A DNA stretch of 64,000 bases, from contig NZ_CP108356.1 of NCBI RefSeq assembly GCF_036237315.1, positions 8,375,501-8,439,500 on the forward strand, written 5' to 3'. The notes under the pieces were generated by a model, which searched no databases, had not been told where the DNA came from, and saw only the letters and a program-made list of their open reading frames with translations. The stretch comes from Streptomyces sp. NBC_01351 (lineage in GTDB: Bacteria; Actinomycetota; Actinomycetes; Streptomycetales; Streptomycetaceae). Positions within the stretch are counted from its first letter, which is position 1. The number at the start of each line of letters is the position of its first letter. Shown in pieces: positions 55,353 to 63,784 of the stretch. Position numbers and translations under genes: made by a program.

Positions 55353-55519
55353 ATCCGATCAACTGACCAACCGACCAAAGAGACACGCGCTAGACGACTC
55401 TCAGCATGAGCAGTGGCGGGGCTTGCAGCCCGAGGTGCGGGGAGCCCGTGCCGGGGCTTCCCGGACCGGGCGAACCGCTGGGGCTTCGAGTCGAAGCCGT
55501 GGGCACGGAGGACCGGGGC

Positions 55520-55583
55520 GGCGCCGTCGCGGCAATGGCGAGGTATCGCCGCCCGATACAAAAAGACCGCCCAGTCACAACTC
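55520..55583 (+). pseudogene. IS5-type transposase terminal scrap
   Basis: QWRGIAARYKKTAQSQLL matches the last residues of IS5-type transposases. It is cut off by the insertion of IS5 copy 2 at 55584. Confidence 0.5.
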
Positions 55584-56593
55584 CTAGGCACTGTTTCTCG
55601 GATCTCCTGACGGGAGTGGGGTGTTGGGGTCAGGCTGTCCGTATGGGGCGTGGGGATCTGACGAACGCAGAGTGGGACCGGCTGGAGTCGTTCTTGCCTC
55701 CTGGCGGTGCCCGTGGGGGCCGGTGGAGTGATCACCGCCGGGTGATCAACGGGGTGCTCTACCGGGTCCGGACGGGCGTGCAGTGGAGGGATCTGCCGGA
55801 GCGGTTCGGGCCGTGGGAGACGGTCTATAAACGTCATCGCCGCTGGTCAGCTGATGGAACGTGGACGATGTTGTTGTCTCGGATCCAGGCGGCCGAGGAC
55901 GCCGCGGGCCGGATCGACTGGGACGTGTCGGTGGACTCGACAGCAGTGCGGGCCCACCAGCACGCCGCCGGCGCGAGGAAGACACCGGCGGCCGCCGATC
56001 CTCAAAAGGGGAACGTTCGGGGGACGAATCAGGTCGATCCGGTGTTGCGGAAACTGGTGATCCGACTCGGGGAAGTGGTCAGATCGGCGAGTGTCTGGGA
56101 CGCTCCCGCGGCGGATTCACCACCAAGATCCACCTCGCCGCGGACGGGCGATGCCGGCCTCTCGCCCTCGTCCTGACACCGGGGCACTACGGTGACGGGC
56201 CCCAGTTCGAGCGGGTGATGGAGCAGGTCTCCGTACCCCGTACCGGAGTCGGCCGGCCCCGCACTCGACCGGACTACGTCCTGGCGGACAAGGCCTACAC
56301 ATCGCGGAAGAACCGCCGCTACCTGCGACGACGCGGAATCCGGCACACCATCCCCGAACGTCTCGACCAGCAAAGACACCGCAAGAACCGCGGGTCTCGA
56401 GGCGGCCGGCCCACCGGCTTCGACAGCGAGCGATACAAAAAACGCAACACCGTCGAACGAGCCATCAACCGGCTCAAGGGTTTCCGCGCCGTCGCCACCC
56501 GATACGAGAAACGCGCCTACATCTACCTCGGCACCGTCACCCTCGCAGCCCTCATCATCTGGCTCCGCACATGATCCAAGAAACAGTGCCTAG
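55584..56593. mobile_element. IS5-family element, copy 2
   Basis: Same end sequences as copy 1 (53153-54161), opposite orientation, 1 bp longer. CTAG at both tips. Confidence 0.9.
55643..56574 (+). CDS. IS5 transposase, copy 2, with intact -1 slippery site
   Basis: orfA runs from ATG 55643 (MGRGDLTNAEWDRLESFLPP). At 56004-56011 the codons CAA-AAG-GGG form A-AAG-GGG, a standard X-XXY-YYZ heptamer. A -1 shift there joins PQKG to ERSGDESGRSGVAETGDPTR and the rest of orfB (LADKAYTS, TVERAINRLKG), ending at TGA 56572. The fusion of about 310 residues has all three DDE residues. Without a shift orfA ends after SPRTGDAGLSPSS. Likely functional. Confidence 0.87.
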
Positions 56594-56682
56594 TGGCGAA
56601 CGTGCCGGGCAGCAGTACCGTCAGGGACCCAGCGGCACCGCCGCCCGGGTGATAACGCAGTGTCACTGCACCGGATATGTGC

Positions 56683-56985
56683 TTACGGCGAGCCGCTCGC
56701 CGCCTCCCAGGCGACCCCGATGACCGGGTGGTCCGTCGGCGCCTGTGGGGCCGGGCGGCCGGTGGCCGCCGCGAAGAGGGCCCACTGGCCGACCGTGACC
56801 GGGGTGCGGGCGATCCGGAACGCCGGGACGTGGATCTCCGCGCGCGGGGCTTCCTTCATGTACCACTCCACCGGCACCCCGGTGCCCGCATAGCGGCGGG
56901 CCACTCCCGCCACCTCGTCGACCGGCGTACCCCGACGCAGCAACCCGGCCGGTACCTCGACCCAGTTCACCTGCTCCATCCGCAT
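56683..56985 (-). pseudogene. formylglycine-generating-enzyme-like (SUMF1) N-terminal fragment
   Basis: About 100 residues from ATG 56985 (GAGGAGG upstream): VEVPAGLLRRGTPVDEVAGV, HVPAFRIARTPVTVGQWALF and DHPVIGVAWEAASGSP. These match the start of SUMF1/EgtB/PvdO-type non-haem iron or copper proteins (PF-x-I-x-x-x-x-VT-x-x-x-W, then HPV-x-x-V-x-W). The remaining ~150 residues, including the active site, are missing. The cut lies about 90 bp from IS5 copy 2. Confidence 0.75.
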
Positions 56986-57253
56986 GGCTCCTCCTCGGCT
57001 CGAACGGAACAACCCTCATGATCGCCTCCATGGTCGGAGCCGGCATCGGCCGATGGCCCCATCTCTACAGCGACCTTGGAACCAGGACATCGGGCCACGG
57101 ACCGGCCGTGCTCCGGCATGGGGAGCGGTGCACGTTCGCGTGTACCAGGCTGAGCACTTACTTTCATGTGTACGCCGACACCTGCCAGCACTCGAAGGAA
57201 GGAGCGTTGACCGCGCGGTAGGGGGATCAGCGCGGGTCGGTACGGTCCCCGGC

Positions 57254-57481
57254 ATGCGCGATCGTTTTCACATCACCGTCCGATTCCGGGCCGGAGGCCC
57301 GGCAGTCGAGGGTCAGTGGGAGGACGAGGCCGCAGCGTTGCGCAAGTTCCGCTCGTGGGTGGGCAGGCGCGGCAGCACCGACGGCGTGGTCATCACCCTG
57401 TGGCGGGAGACGGAGGGCGCGCGTACGGACATGCGGACATGGATGCCGCGTACCGGGGAAACCGTGCATCGCCAGCAGTAA
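57254..57481 (+). CDS. 75-residue hypothetical protein
   Basis: ATG 57254: MRDRFHITVRFRAGGPAVEG, QWEDEAAALRKFRSWVGRRG, STDGVVITLWRETEGARTDM. A small beta-alpha-beta-like protein with strong coding composition; similar short ORFs are common in Streptomyces genomes. Function unknown. Confidence 0.6.
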   Translation: MRDRFHITVRFRAGGPAVEGQWEDEAAALRKFRSWVGRRGSTDGVVITLWRETEGARTDMRTWMPRTGETVHRQQ

Positions 57482-57733
57482 CGCGCCTCTTGCCCACCGG
57501 TACCTGCGCCGCTATTCCGGAATTGACTCCGGACGCTCGCGGAATCTGGTCGGTAAATGTGGCGCACCACTGACCGCGCCACTATGCGGGGGGATACCGG
57601 CAAAATATGTCGATGACACAGTGGATTCAATTCTGTGGGATGCTGGGTGCGCGGTCTTTGCGCCGCCCAGATGTGAGACGGGGCCCGCAGCGCTGCGAAC
57701 GCCGAAGGCCCCGGCCGCGCTCTACGCGGGGTT
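57482..57733. other. intergenic, no supported gene
   Basis: No ORF with coding character; lower-GC patch near 57600. Confidence 0.4.
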
Positions 57734-57766
57734 CCGGACCTGCTCAGTACCAAGGAGCAGGTCCGG
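57734..57766. terminator. hairpin terminator
   Basis: A perfect 12-bp stem CCGGACCTGCTC with a 9-base loop lies immediately after the TGA (57768-57770) of a minus-strand gene fragment. Confidence 0.7.
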
Positions 57767-57767
57767 C

Positions 57768-57872
57768 TCACAGGTTGAGGATGAACTCCCTGAACGTGCG
57801 AGTCACGTAGTAGCCAGCTGTCGACACCGGGGCCAGCCACTGGCGGATGCGGCGGAACCTACGCCGTTTCCT
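57768..57872 (-). pseudogene. C-terminal fragment of an unrecognised gene
   Basis: The minus strand reads RRRFRRIRQWLAPVSTAGYY and VTRTFREFILNL to TGA 57770-57768, followed by a terminator. The clean end plus terminator suggests a true 3' end of a deleted gene. Between 57873 and 58189 nothing is recognisable. Confidence 0.35.
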
Positions 57873-58189
57873 CCTGCATGCTGCGCACGATGTCGCCGTC
57901 TCGTCGGGCGTGTCCACCAGCACCTCCGTCCGTTCCTTCCGGAACCTCCCGGGGGGAGATTTCCGGCTGAGTGCGCGGACGGGGAGTTTTGCGAACCACC
58001 CAGGGAAAACAACAGCCCCTTCTCGTGGGTCATTTCGGCGCTGCCGAAGAGGACGCTGCCCTTCCGGCGCTAATTGGGCACATGCCTAACAAGAAACCCT
58101 AGAGGATGATCATGCTTTGAATCGGGGTGAAGTGGCCCTTTATGGGAATTATCGGGGCACCTCGGATTTTGCAAAAGATCTCCTTGTGG

Positions 58190-58985
58190 TCACGCCCGGG
58201 TCGCGCCGCGGTAGTCGCCTGCGGGCATGGCGGAGTCGAGCGGGACGACCTCGACCTGGCGGCCTGTGCGGGGTGCGTGGAGGACTTGGCCGGAGCCCGC
58301 GTAGAGGCCGACGTGGTAGATGAACCCATCCCGGCGGACCCAGAAGAGCAGGTCGCCCGGACGGAGTTCACCGCGGGAGACGGGCCGGTGTGCCGTGGCC
58401 TGGTACTGCGCGGCGGCGGTGCGGGGGAGTTGGGTGTGGGGCCAGTAGGCGTACTGGACCAAGCTGCTGCAGTCGAACCCGACGGTGGAGGAGACCGCGC
58501 ACCGGCCGCGGAGGAAGCCGTTGCCGTCGTCGCAGAAGCCCCGGCCGGGCCCGGCCGGTCCGCCGCCTCCGTAGGCGTACGGGGTGCCGATCCGAGCGGC
58601 CGCCCGCCGCAGTGCCTGTGAGCCGGCGCCGCCGACGTTCAGCAGGGGCGCGCCCTTGTAGTCCTTCATCAGGTTCATGATGTTGATGACGTACCAGTAG
58701 GTCTGGCCCTTGGTGAAGGACTTGGGCGGGACGCCGCCGTAGTCGAGGACGGCGCCCCAGCCGGCGTTGTAGCCCGCGAGCGCGAGGCGGCGGACGTCGT
58801 CACCGAGGCCGGCCGGACTCCTTGGCGTCTTGGAGCAGGGACCACATGTAGCGGCCCTGGGCGATCACGGCGTCGCCGACGTCGAACGGATCGGCGCGCC
58901 CGTTGCCGTCGGCGTCGTTTCGGTACTTCGCCCACGTCCCGTCCACGAACTGCTGGCGTCGGCCGGCATCGATGGCACGGTGCGC
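58190..58985 (-). pseudogene. SLT transglycosylase / NlpC-P60 cell-wall hydrolase, truncated and frameshifted
   Basis: Two-domain peptidoglycan hydrolase of the type carried by actinobacterial phages and conjugative elements. The remaining SLT part reads QQFVDGTWAKYRNDADGNGR, ADPFDVGDAVIAQGRYMWS and ALAGYNAGWGAVLDYGG. The NlpC/P60 part has the catalytic Cys in GFDCSSLVQYAYW and the His in IYHVGLYAG. A 4-base GGCC duplication near 58815 shifts the frame between the domains, and the SLT N-terminus with its Glu is missing. From ATG 58678 the P60 domain alone is still an open frame. Confidence 0.85.
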
Positions 58986-59112
58986 AGATGCGTTGCGTAC
59001 TGAGCGCAGACAGGCCGCGGATGGACGGGAGTTGGCCGACACCTCGCTATCCCGGCGGCCCGCCGACCGCCAACTATGGGCGTGTACACATCACCGTGGA
59101 GCGGGGGGCTTC

Positions 59113-59835
59113 GTGGCGGGTATACAGCCGCGTACACAGACGGTCAGCGTCCGCGCGCGAGACGGTTTCGAGTCGTGGGCAGGCATGGTCGGCGACCTCG
59201 TGATGCCGGTCTCCATCACCAGCCCGCACGTCGAGCAGTTCCGCGGCAGGGCGACGACGCTCGACCTCACCCACACCGACCTGTCCGGGTTCGCCTCCTC
59301 ACCGACGTCCGCCTGGCGCGGTGCGGGGCACATCCGGCGCGCGGACCCGGAGAACTACTTCCTCTTCCTCGTCCACGGCAGCCCGGTCGGCCTGGAGCAG
59401 AACCGCAGCAACGCCCTGCTCCGCGCAGGTGACATGACGCTCTTCGACTCCTCACACCCATTGAACTGCGAGTTCCTCGACGAGGGCCGGCTCTCCCGGG
59501 TCTCCCTGTTTCGGGTGCCCCGGAGCACCCTGCCTCTGCCCCAGGACCACGCCGACCGGCTCCTCGGCACCCGGCTCGCCACCGGCACCGCCTCGGGCAC
59601 GCTGCTCGCCTCGTACCTGACCGGGCTGCGCACCCATGCCGAGCGCTCCGACTCCACCGAGCTGTCCCGCCTCGGCTCCGTTGGCCTCGATCTGTGCGCC
59701 GCCTATCTCGCTGTGCAGTCCGGCGGCCCCGGCGCTCTGCCAGCCGAGACCCGCCGCCAGGCCCTGCTGGCCCGGATCCGGGCCTTCGTCGACCACAACC
59801 TGCCCGACCCGCGGCTCGGCCCGGACACCATCGCC
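59113..59835 (+). pseudogene. AraC-family regulator lacking its HTH
   Basis: GTG 59113 (GGAGCGGGGGG upstream) gives about 240 residues of an AraC_binding-type sensor domain: SITSPHVEQFRGRATTLDLT, AGHIRRADPENYFLFLVHGS, LLRAGDMTLFDSSHPLNCEF. The first linker helix (ARIRAFVDHNLPDPRLGPDT) follows. Homology stops at TIA, where an intact protein (compare 61978) would continue ARHHIS. The open frame runs on through unrelated sequence. It may encode a sensor domain unable to bind DNA. Confidence 0.82.
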
Positions 59836-59838
59836 TGT

Positions 59839-60129
59839 TCACTCCGACGCGGCAGCCCTCCACCTATCTGCCCGAATGGCATGTTTATCGGTCTGGCGTT
59901 CCTGGCCGGCATGGCACTGATCAAGTACCCAGCTCTGGTTCCCCCCGGCCCTGCGTGCGCTCGCCAACACTGCGGCCTGTTCGTCGCGGTCGCGCAGCAT
60001 GCGCATGACGGTCGCAGGGGCCGGGTGCTGGCCGCGCTTCTTGCCGGTGCGGATGACCAGGTGAGAAGCGATCTCGCGGCATCGTGCCAGGTGCGGCCGG
60101 GCGGTGCTGGTGTCGACGCGGACGGGCAT
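59839..60129 (-). CDS. small basic hypothetical protein
   Basis: 96 residues from ATG 60129 (MPVRVDTSTARPHLARCREI, ASHLVIRTGKKRGQHPAPAT, VMRMLRDRDEQAAVLASARR). The last ~25 residues look like random sequence and run into the junction with the AraC fragment at 59836, so the C-terminus may have been replaced. Last of a row of small minus-strand genes. Confidence 0.4.
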   Translation of the reverse strand: MPVRVDTSTARPHLARCREIASHLVIRTGKKRGQHPAPATVMRMLRDRDEQAAVLASARRAGGNQSWVLDQCHAGQERQTDKHAIRADRWRAAASE

Positions 60130-60152
60130 GGTCCGGCTTCTGGTCGTGCTGG

Positions 60153-60380
60153 TCAGCGGTACAGGTCCTCGTTGAGCCGGCGGTGCAGCAGCAGGAGGGC
60201 TTCGGTGTCGCCGACATCGGCCAACTGGTGCAGCAGGGTACGGATTGCTGGGTCGTCGCCAGCGCGCACGGCCTCCACGATGCGCTCGATCAGCCGGGAA
60301 GCCTCGCAGGGTGCGGGTGCCGGACCGGGCGGGGCAACCATGGCCGTCCGGTCCGGCAGCAGCAGGGGGTGTAGCCCCAA
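60153..60380 (-). CDS. small helical hypothetical protein
   Basis: 75 residues from TTG 60380, or 62 from ATG 60341: CEASRLIERIVEAVRAGDDP, AIRTLLHQLADVGDTEALLL, LHRRLNEDLYR. Amphipathic helices, acidic. Probably co-transcribed with its neighbours (gap of 23 bp on each side). Function unknown. Confidence 0.5.
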   Translation of the reverse strand: MGLHPLLLPDRTAMVAPPGPAPAPCEASRLIERIVEAVRAGDDPAIRTLLHQLADVGDTEALLLLHRRLNEDLYR

Positions 60381-60403
60381 GGGGGCTGGTGGGCGTCACC
60401 GGT

Positions 60404-60637
60404 TCAACGCTCCTGCTCGGGCTCGGTCACCCTGTGGGCGGCCAGGGCAGCCGCGGCGATCTGCGGTTCGATCGGGACGCCGAACTCGTACAGGCCGATC
60501 TCCAGTACGTCGTCCGTGGTCGCCTCCGAGGTCCGCTTGAGGGCGAGCGAGGCGGCGCCGCGGGCCAGGGCCTGCTCGCGGCCCGGGGCATCAGGATCTC
60601 GGAGTGCGGACAGCACGGTCCGCCACAGGTTGGTCAT
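60404..60637 (-). CDS. small hypothetical protein
   Basis: 77 residues from ATG 60637: MTNLWRTVLSALRDPDAPGR, EQALARGAASLALKRTSEAT, TDDVLEIGLYEFGVPIEPQI. Its ATG overlaps the stop of the preceding tiny gene (ATGA), indicating translational coupling. No known domain. Confidence 0.5.
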   Translation of the reverse strand: MTNLWRTVLSALRDPDAPGREQALARGAASLALKRTSEATTDDVLEIGLYEFGVPIEPQIAAAALAAHRVTEPEQER

Positions 60638-60798
60638 CGCTCCGTACCTTCTTCTCCGGGTTCGGCGTGCTCCTGGTCCAGCTCGTCGGCGCCGTCCTCG
60701 ATGTCGCCGCCGTACGGCCCGAAGGGTCCACTCTCGCCAGCGGTGCCGGCGCCCTGGACGAGGGCGGCCCCCTTCATGCGGTGCGGGTGCGGGATCAC
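60634..60798 (-). CDS. 54-residue acidic protein coupled to resolvase and next gene
   Basis: GTG 60798 overlaps the resolvase stop (GTGA); ATG 60777 is an internal alternative. The frame reads MIPHPHRMKGAALVQGAGTA, GESGPFGPYGGDIEDGADEL, DQEHAEPGEEGTER and stops in an ATGA overlap with the next gene. Gly/Glu/Asp-rich, disordered. Overlaps at both ends argue that it is translated. Confidence 0.45.
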   Translation of the reverse strand: MIPHPHRMKGAALVQGAGTAGESGPFGPYGGDIEDGADELDQEHAEPGEEGTER

Positions 60799-61096
60799 CG
60801 GACGCTGCCTTCGAGCTGGCCGGGGATGCGGGACGTCCGCAGTTCCTTGAGGCCGGGGATGTGGTTGTAGAGCGTGCCCACCGAGACGCCGAGCAGGGCC
60901 ACGATGGTCTCGATGCTGTTCTCCGGGTTGGGCAGCATGTCGCGGGCGGCGCGCAGCAGCTTGTCGTTGACTACGGTGGGCCGGCCGCCAACCCGGCCGC
61001 GGGCCCGCGCGGCGGCCAGGCCCTCGTTGGTGCCCTGCACGATCAGCTCCCGGATGAACTCCGCGAGCGCGGCGAACACGTGGAAGATCAGACGGC
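60795..61096 (-). pseudogene. serine resolvase/invertase, C-terminal part
   Basis: RRLIFHVFAALAEFIRELIV, then EGLAAARARGRVGGRPTVVN and IETIVALLGVSVGTLYNHIP. This is the end of the resolvase catalytic domain, the conserved A-R-x-R-G-R-x-GGRP hinge and the Hin-type HTH. The catalytic Ser domain is missing, replaced at 61094 by an IS4-type transposase fragment. Confidence 0.82.
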
Positions 61097-61504
61097 GGCC
61101 TGCAGCGTCGTCCCGTCGACAGCCATCAGCCGCAAGCCCCGCCAGAGCGCCCTGGGCGTCCGCTCGTCCGCCACCGCTGCCCCGGCATGAAGCAGCAGCT
61201 CACGCAGCACCTCCACCCCGAGGTTCTGGCGAGCACGGAAGACTGCCGCTTTGTCCGGCACCCGCCAGGCACCCCACCCGTCCTCACGCCGCACCGCCTC
61301 GGCCAGCGTCCGAAGAACCTCTCGGTACGGCTCGCCGGAGAACAACGCTCGCGCGAGCACGAAGTACACCATCAACCTCGGCGGCAGCAGCCGAATCCGC
61401 ACTTCACGGGTCCGGAACTTCGCCAACGCCGCGTCCACCAGCTCCGGCGGATATACCTCCGTCAGGTCCCCCAACCCGATCCGGTCCACCAACCGAGCGG
61501 TCAT
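61088..61504 (-). pseudogene. IS4-family transposase, N-terminal fragment
   Basis: 138 residues from ATG 61504: LVDRIGLGDLTEVYPPELVD, AALAKFRTREVRIRLLPPRL, and the first DDE Asp in LMAVDGTTLQ. This is the IS4 N-terminal domain; the catalytic core beyond the first Asp is gone. The stop is formed by the junction with the resolvase gene. Confidence 0.8.
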
Positions 61505-61691
61505 CAGACACCACCCCCTGGTATCTGTTGAACCGCCAAATCACCCCAAAGTCAACGGCATTGACGATAAACGACAAGCTGAGTGCTGCCGTCCCAGTCC
61601 GGTTTGAGGGTCACGCCAGGCCGTCAGGCCTCGGGGGATGATGTTGTGGGCGCCGATCCGGCGCCACACGATAGGCTGGGCCCCGCAGCGC

Positions 61692-61874
61692 AGCTCCCGG
61701 GGCCGTACGACCACGTCGCGCGCCCGTCCGGCGCCCAGGCGCGTTCGTACACGCCGGGAGCGACCCGCGCGCCCTTCACACGCAAGCCCGGCCGGAAGGG
61801 CCGGCCGGTGCGGAGGTCAGGCGCGAAGGACTCCAGGACGACGCGGCGGAAGCGCCGGCGCTGGGCGGGGGTGA
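61692..61874. repeat. ~185-bp direct repeat, left copy
   Basis: About 90% identical by eye to 63493-63677 in the same orientation (long identical run around GGTGCGGAGGTCAGGCGCGA). On the minus strand it encodes part of an unrecognised protein (QRRRFRRVVLESFAPDLRTG), so the repeats are two remnants of one gene. They bracket the AraC plus secreted-protein pair. Confidence 0.7.
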
Positions 61875-61977
61875 GGCGCTGAAGCCCAGCGCCACGCGGG
61901 AGATCGAACCATGTACCGGCAGAGATCCCGTCGCTGCATCCTTGGTTCCCGCTGAGACTTCAAACTGGGGGGCGTGG

Positions 61978-62967
61978 ATGTGGTCAGTAGTGTCGTCGGG
62001 CGGGGTGCCCGCGAGGGAACGCTTCGAGTGGTTCTCCGATCTGATTTCGCGTGAGGTGATGCCCTCTGTGCTCAGCAGCGAGCGGCCCGCCGACTTCCAG
62101 GCCGAGGCTGCCGCACTGGACCTGGGAGAACTCCGTCTGGCGCGGTTCGCCTTTTCGCCCCTGCGTTCACGGCGCACAGCCGCGATGATCCGGCGCGGCG
62201 ACCCCGAGCAGTATCAGCTGGCGCTGATGAGGCAGGGCGTCACGTCGTTGTCCCAGCACAGGAACGAGTGCACTGCCGGAACCAATGACTTCCTGGTGTG
62301 GGACACCTCGCGGCCCCAAGAGGCTGAGCTGACCGGTGGTGGCCCAGTACAGGTGGTCGTCCTCCAAATCCCCAGGGACGTTCTGCCGTTGCGCAGCCAA
62401 CGCCTCGACCAACTGCTCGCCCGCCGCATACAGGGCGGTCGCGGCATGGCAGCAATCCTGGCCTCCTTCCTGACGGCCCTGGAAGACCACGGCCCCCAGT
62501 GCACACCAGAGGAGCTGCGTCATCTCGGCACGGTCGCCCTCGACCTTGCAGCCGCTTGCCTGGCCCAGCACCTGGACTCTGAGGAGCATCTTCCCGCCGA
62601 AGTCCGCGCACAGGCCCTGTTGCAGCGGATCTACGGCTTCATCGAGCACAACCTCGGCGACCCGGAGCTGACCCCTTCCACCATCGCCGCCCGCCACAAC
62701 ATCTCGGTGCGTAGTCTCCACCAGCTCTTCAAAGGCCACGAGGAGAGCGTCCACGTCCGGATCCGTCGGCGCCGCCTGGAGCAGTGCCGCTCCGACCTCG
62801 GCCGCCCCGATCTCGGTGCCCACCCGGTGCACACCATCGCCGCCCGCTGGGGCTTCAGCGGCCCGGTGGTCTTCAGCCGCTCGTTCCGCGAGGCGTACGG
62901 AATCAGCCCCACCGAGTTCCGCGCGCTGAGCGTTAAGGGATCCCGCGCTGACGGTTCAGCGCTGTGA
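61978..62967 (+). CDS. AraC-family transcriptional regulator
   Basis: 329 residues from ATG 61978 (GGGGGG upstream). Sensor domain: RERFEWFSDLISREVMPSVL, IRRGDPEQYQLALMRQGVTS, NDFLVWDTSRPQEAELTGGG. DNA-binding part: DPELTPSTIAARHNISVRSL, HQLFKGHEESVHVRIRRRRL and TIAARWGFSGPVVFSRSFRE with the end YGISPTEFR. This is the same subfamily as the genes at 19787 and 59113, but intact and of normal length. A small secreted protein gene starts 60 bp downstream on the same strand and is a likely partner or target. Confidence 0.9.
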   Translation: MWSVVSSGGVPARERFEWFSDLISREVMPSVLSSERPADFQAEAAALDLGELRLARFAFSPLRSRRTAAMIRRGDPEQYQLALMRQGVTSLSQHRNECTAGTNDFLVWDTSRPQEAELTGGGPVQVVVLQIPRDVLPLRSQRLDQLLARRIQGGRGMAAILASFLTALEDHGPQCTPEELRHLGTVALDLAAACLAQHLDSEEHLPAEVRAQALLQRIYGFIEHNLGDPELTPSTIAARHNISVRSLHQLFKGHEESVHVRIRRRRLEQCRSDLGRPDLGAHPVHTIAARWGFSGPVVFSRSFREAYGISPTEFRALSVKGSRADGSAL

Positions 62968-63027
62968 TCAACTCCTGCCTAGATTCGGTGACGTCCTAAC
63001 AACCTTGCCGAAACACATGGAGTTGCC

Positions 63028-63384
63028 GTGAAGAAGAAAATCGTTCAGGCGGTCATGACGGCTACCGCGGTAGCCGCCCTCGGGCTGATCGGTGCCGCCC
63101 CGGCGAGCGCCGCGTCCGCTTCCTGCTCGACCTCGGGCGGGACGCTTTGCACCAGCTCCCCCATCCCGGCCAATGGCAACCACCAGGTCTGTTTCGGCGG
63201 GAAGCACAACGCTCTGGCCTCTTGGGGGCGCGCCGAACTCTGGGACGGCGACACCGGGGTGATGGTCGGCTCCATCGCGACCAACGGCTTCCGCTGGCAG
63301 CAAGCGTGCACGGGTGGACTGTACGGGCAGCACTACTACTTGAAGGGCACGGGTGGGTTCTTTTACGGCGAAGTCTGGAACTGA
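63028..63384 (+). CDS. small secreted protein downstream of AraC regulator
   Basis: 118 residues from GTG 63028 with GGAG 6 bases upstream. The signal peptide MKKKIVQAVMTATAVAALGL is cleaved near ASAASA. The mature ~85 residues have four Cys (ASCSTSGGTLCTSS, HQVCFGGKH, QQACTGGLYG), several aromatics and Gly, so a compact disulfide-stabilised beta domain is likely. Not a recognised inhibitor family, though size and layout resemble the I36-type gene at 21175, which also lies behind an AraC gene. Confidence 0.8.
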   Translation: MKKKIVQAVMTATAVAALGLIGAAPASAASASCSTSGGTLCTSSPIPANGNHQVCFGGKHNALASWGRAELWDGDTGVMVGSIATNGFRWQQACTGGLYGQHYYLKGTGGFFYGEVWN

Positions 63385-63410
63385 CCTGACCCTCGGCCGG
63401 TCCGGTCAGG
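63385..63410 (+). terminator. weak hairpin terminator
   Basis: A 7-bp stem CCTGACC with a 12-base loop directly after the TGA of the secreted protein gene. Confidence 0.4.
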
Positions 63411-63451
63411 CCGCCGTACCGAATGCGTAGGCGCCTTCCGCCGCAGCAGCT

Positions 63452-63478
63452 GTGCCACCGGCCCACGACCGGTGGCAC
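63452..63478. terminator. hairpin terminator
   Basis: A perfect 10-bp stem GTGCCACCGG with a 7-base loop between the secreted protein gene and the right direct repeat. Confidence 0.6.
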
Positions 63479-63492
63479 GGCTGCCCGGCCCG

Positions 63493-63677
63493 CGGCGCAG
63501 CTCCCGGCCGTACGACCACGTCGCGCGCCCGTCCGGCGCCCAGGTGAGTTCGTAGACGCCCGGAGCACAGCGGACGCCCTTGATTGCAAGCCCGGCCGGA
63601 AGGGCTGGCCGGTGCGGAGGTCAGGCGCGAAGGACTCCAGGACGACGCGGCGGAAGCGCCGGCGCTGGGCGGGGTGA
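63493..63677. repeat. ~185-bp direct repeat, right copy
   Basis: Partner of 61692-61874. The two diverge sharply after GGGGTGAGG at the right end and upstream of GCGCAGCTCCCGG at the left. Confidence 0.7.
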
Positions 63678-63784
63678 GGTGCCGAAGGCCGGCGGTGAAG
63701 CGGGGGAGCGTCTCGACGGTCGGCACGAAGTCTCCTCCGGGAAGCACGAAGCCCCCGGTGCTGGAGGGCGGGGTTCGGAAGGGC

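Noticed and set aside
57621..58073. 150-residue ORF in the gap before the NlpC/P60 gene
   Set aside because: It spans a terminator hairpin and an opposite-strand gene end; composition is not coding-like.
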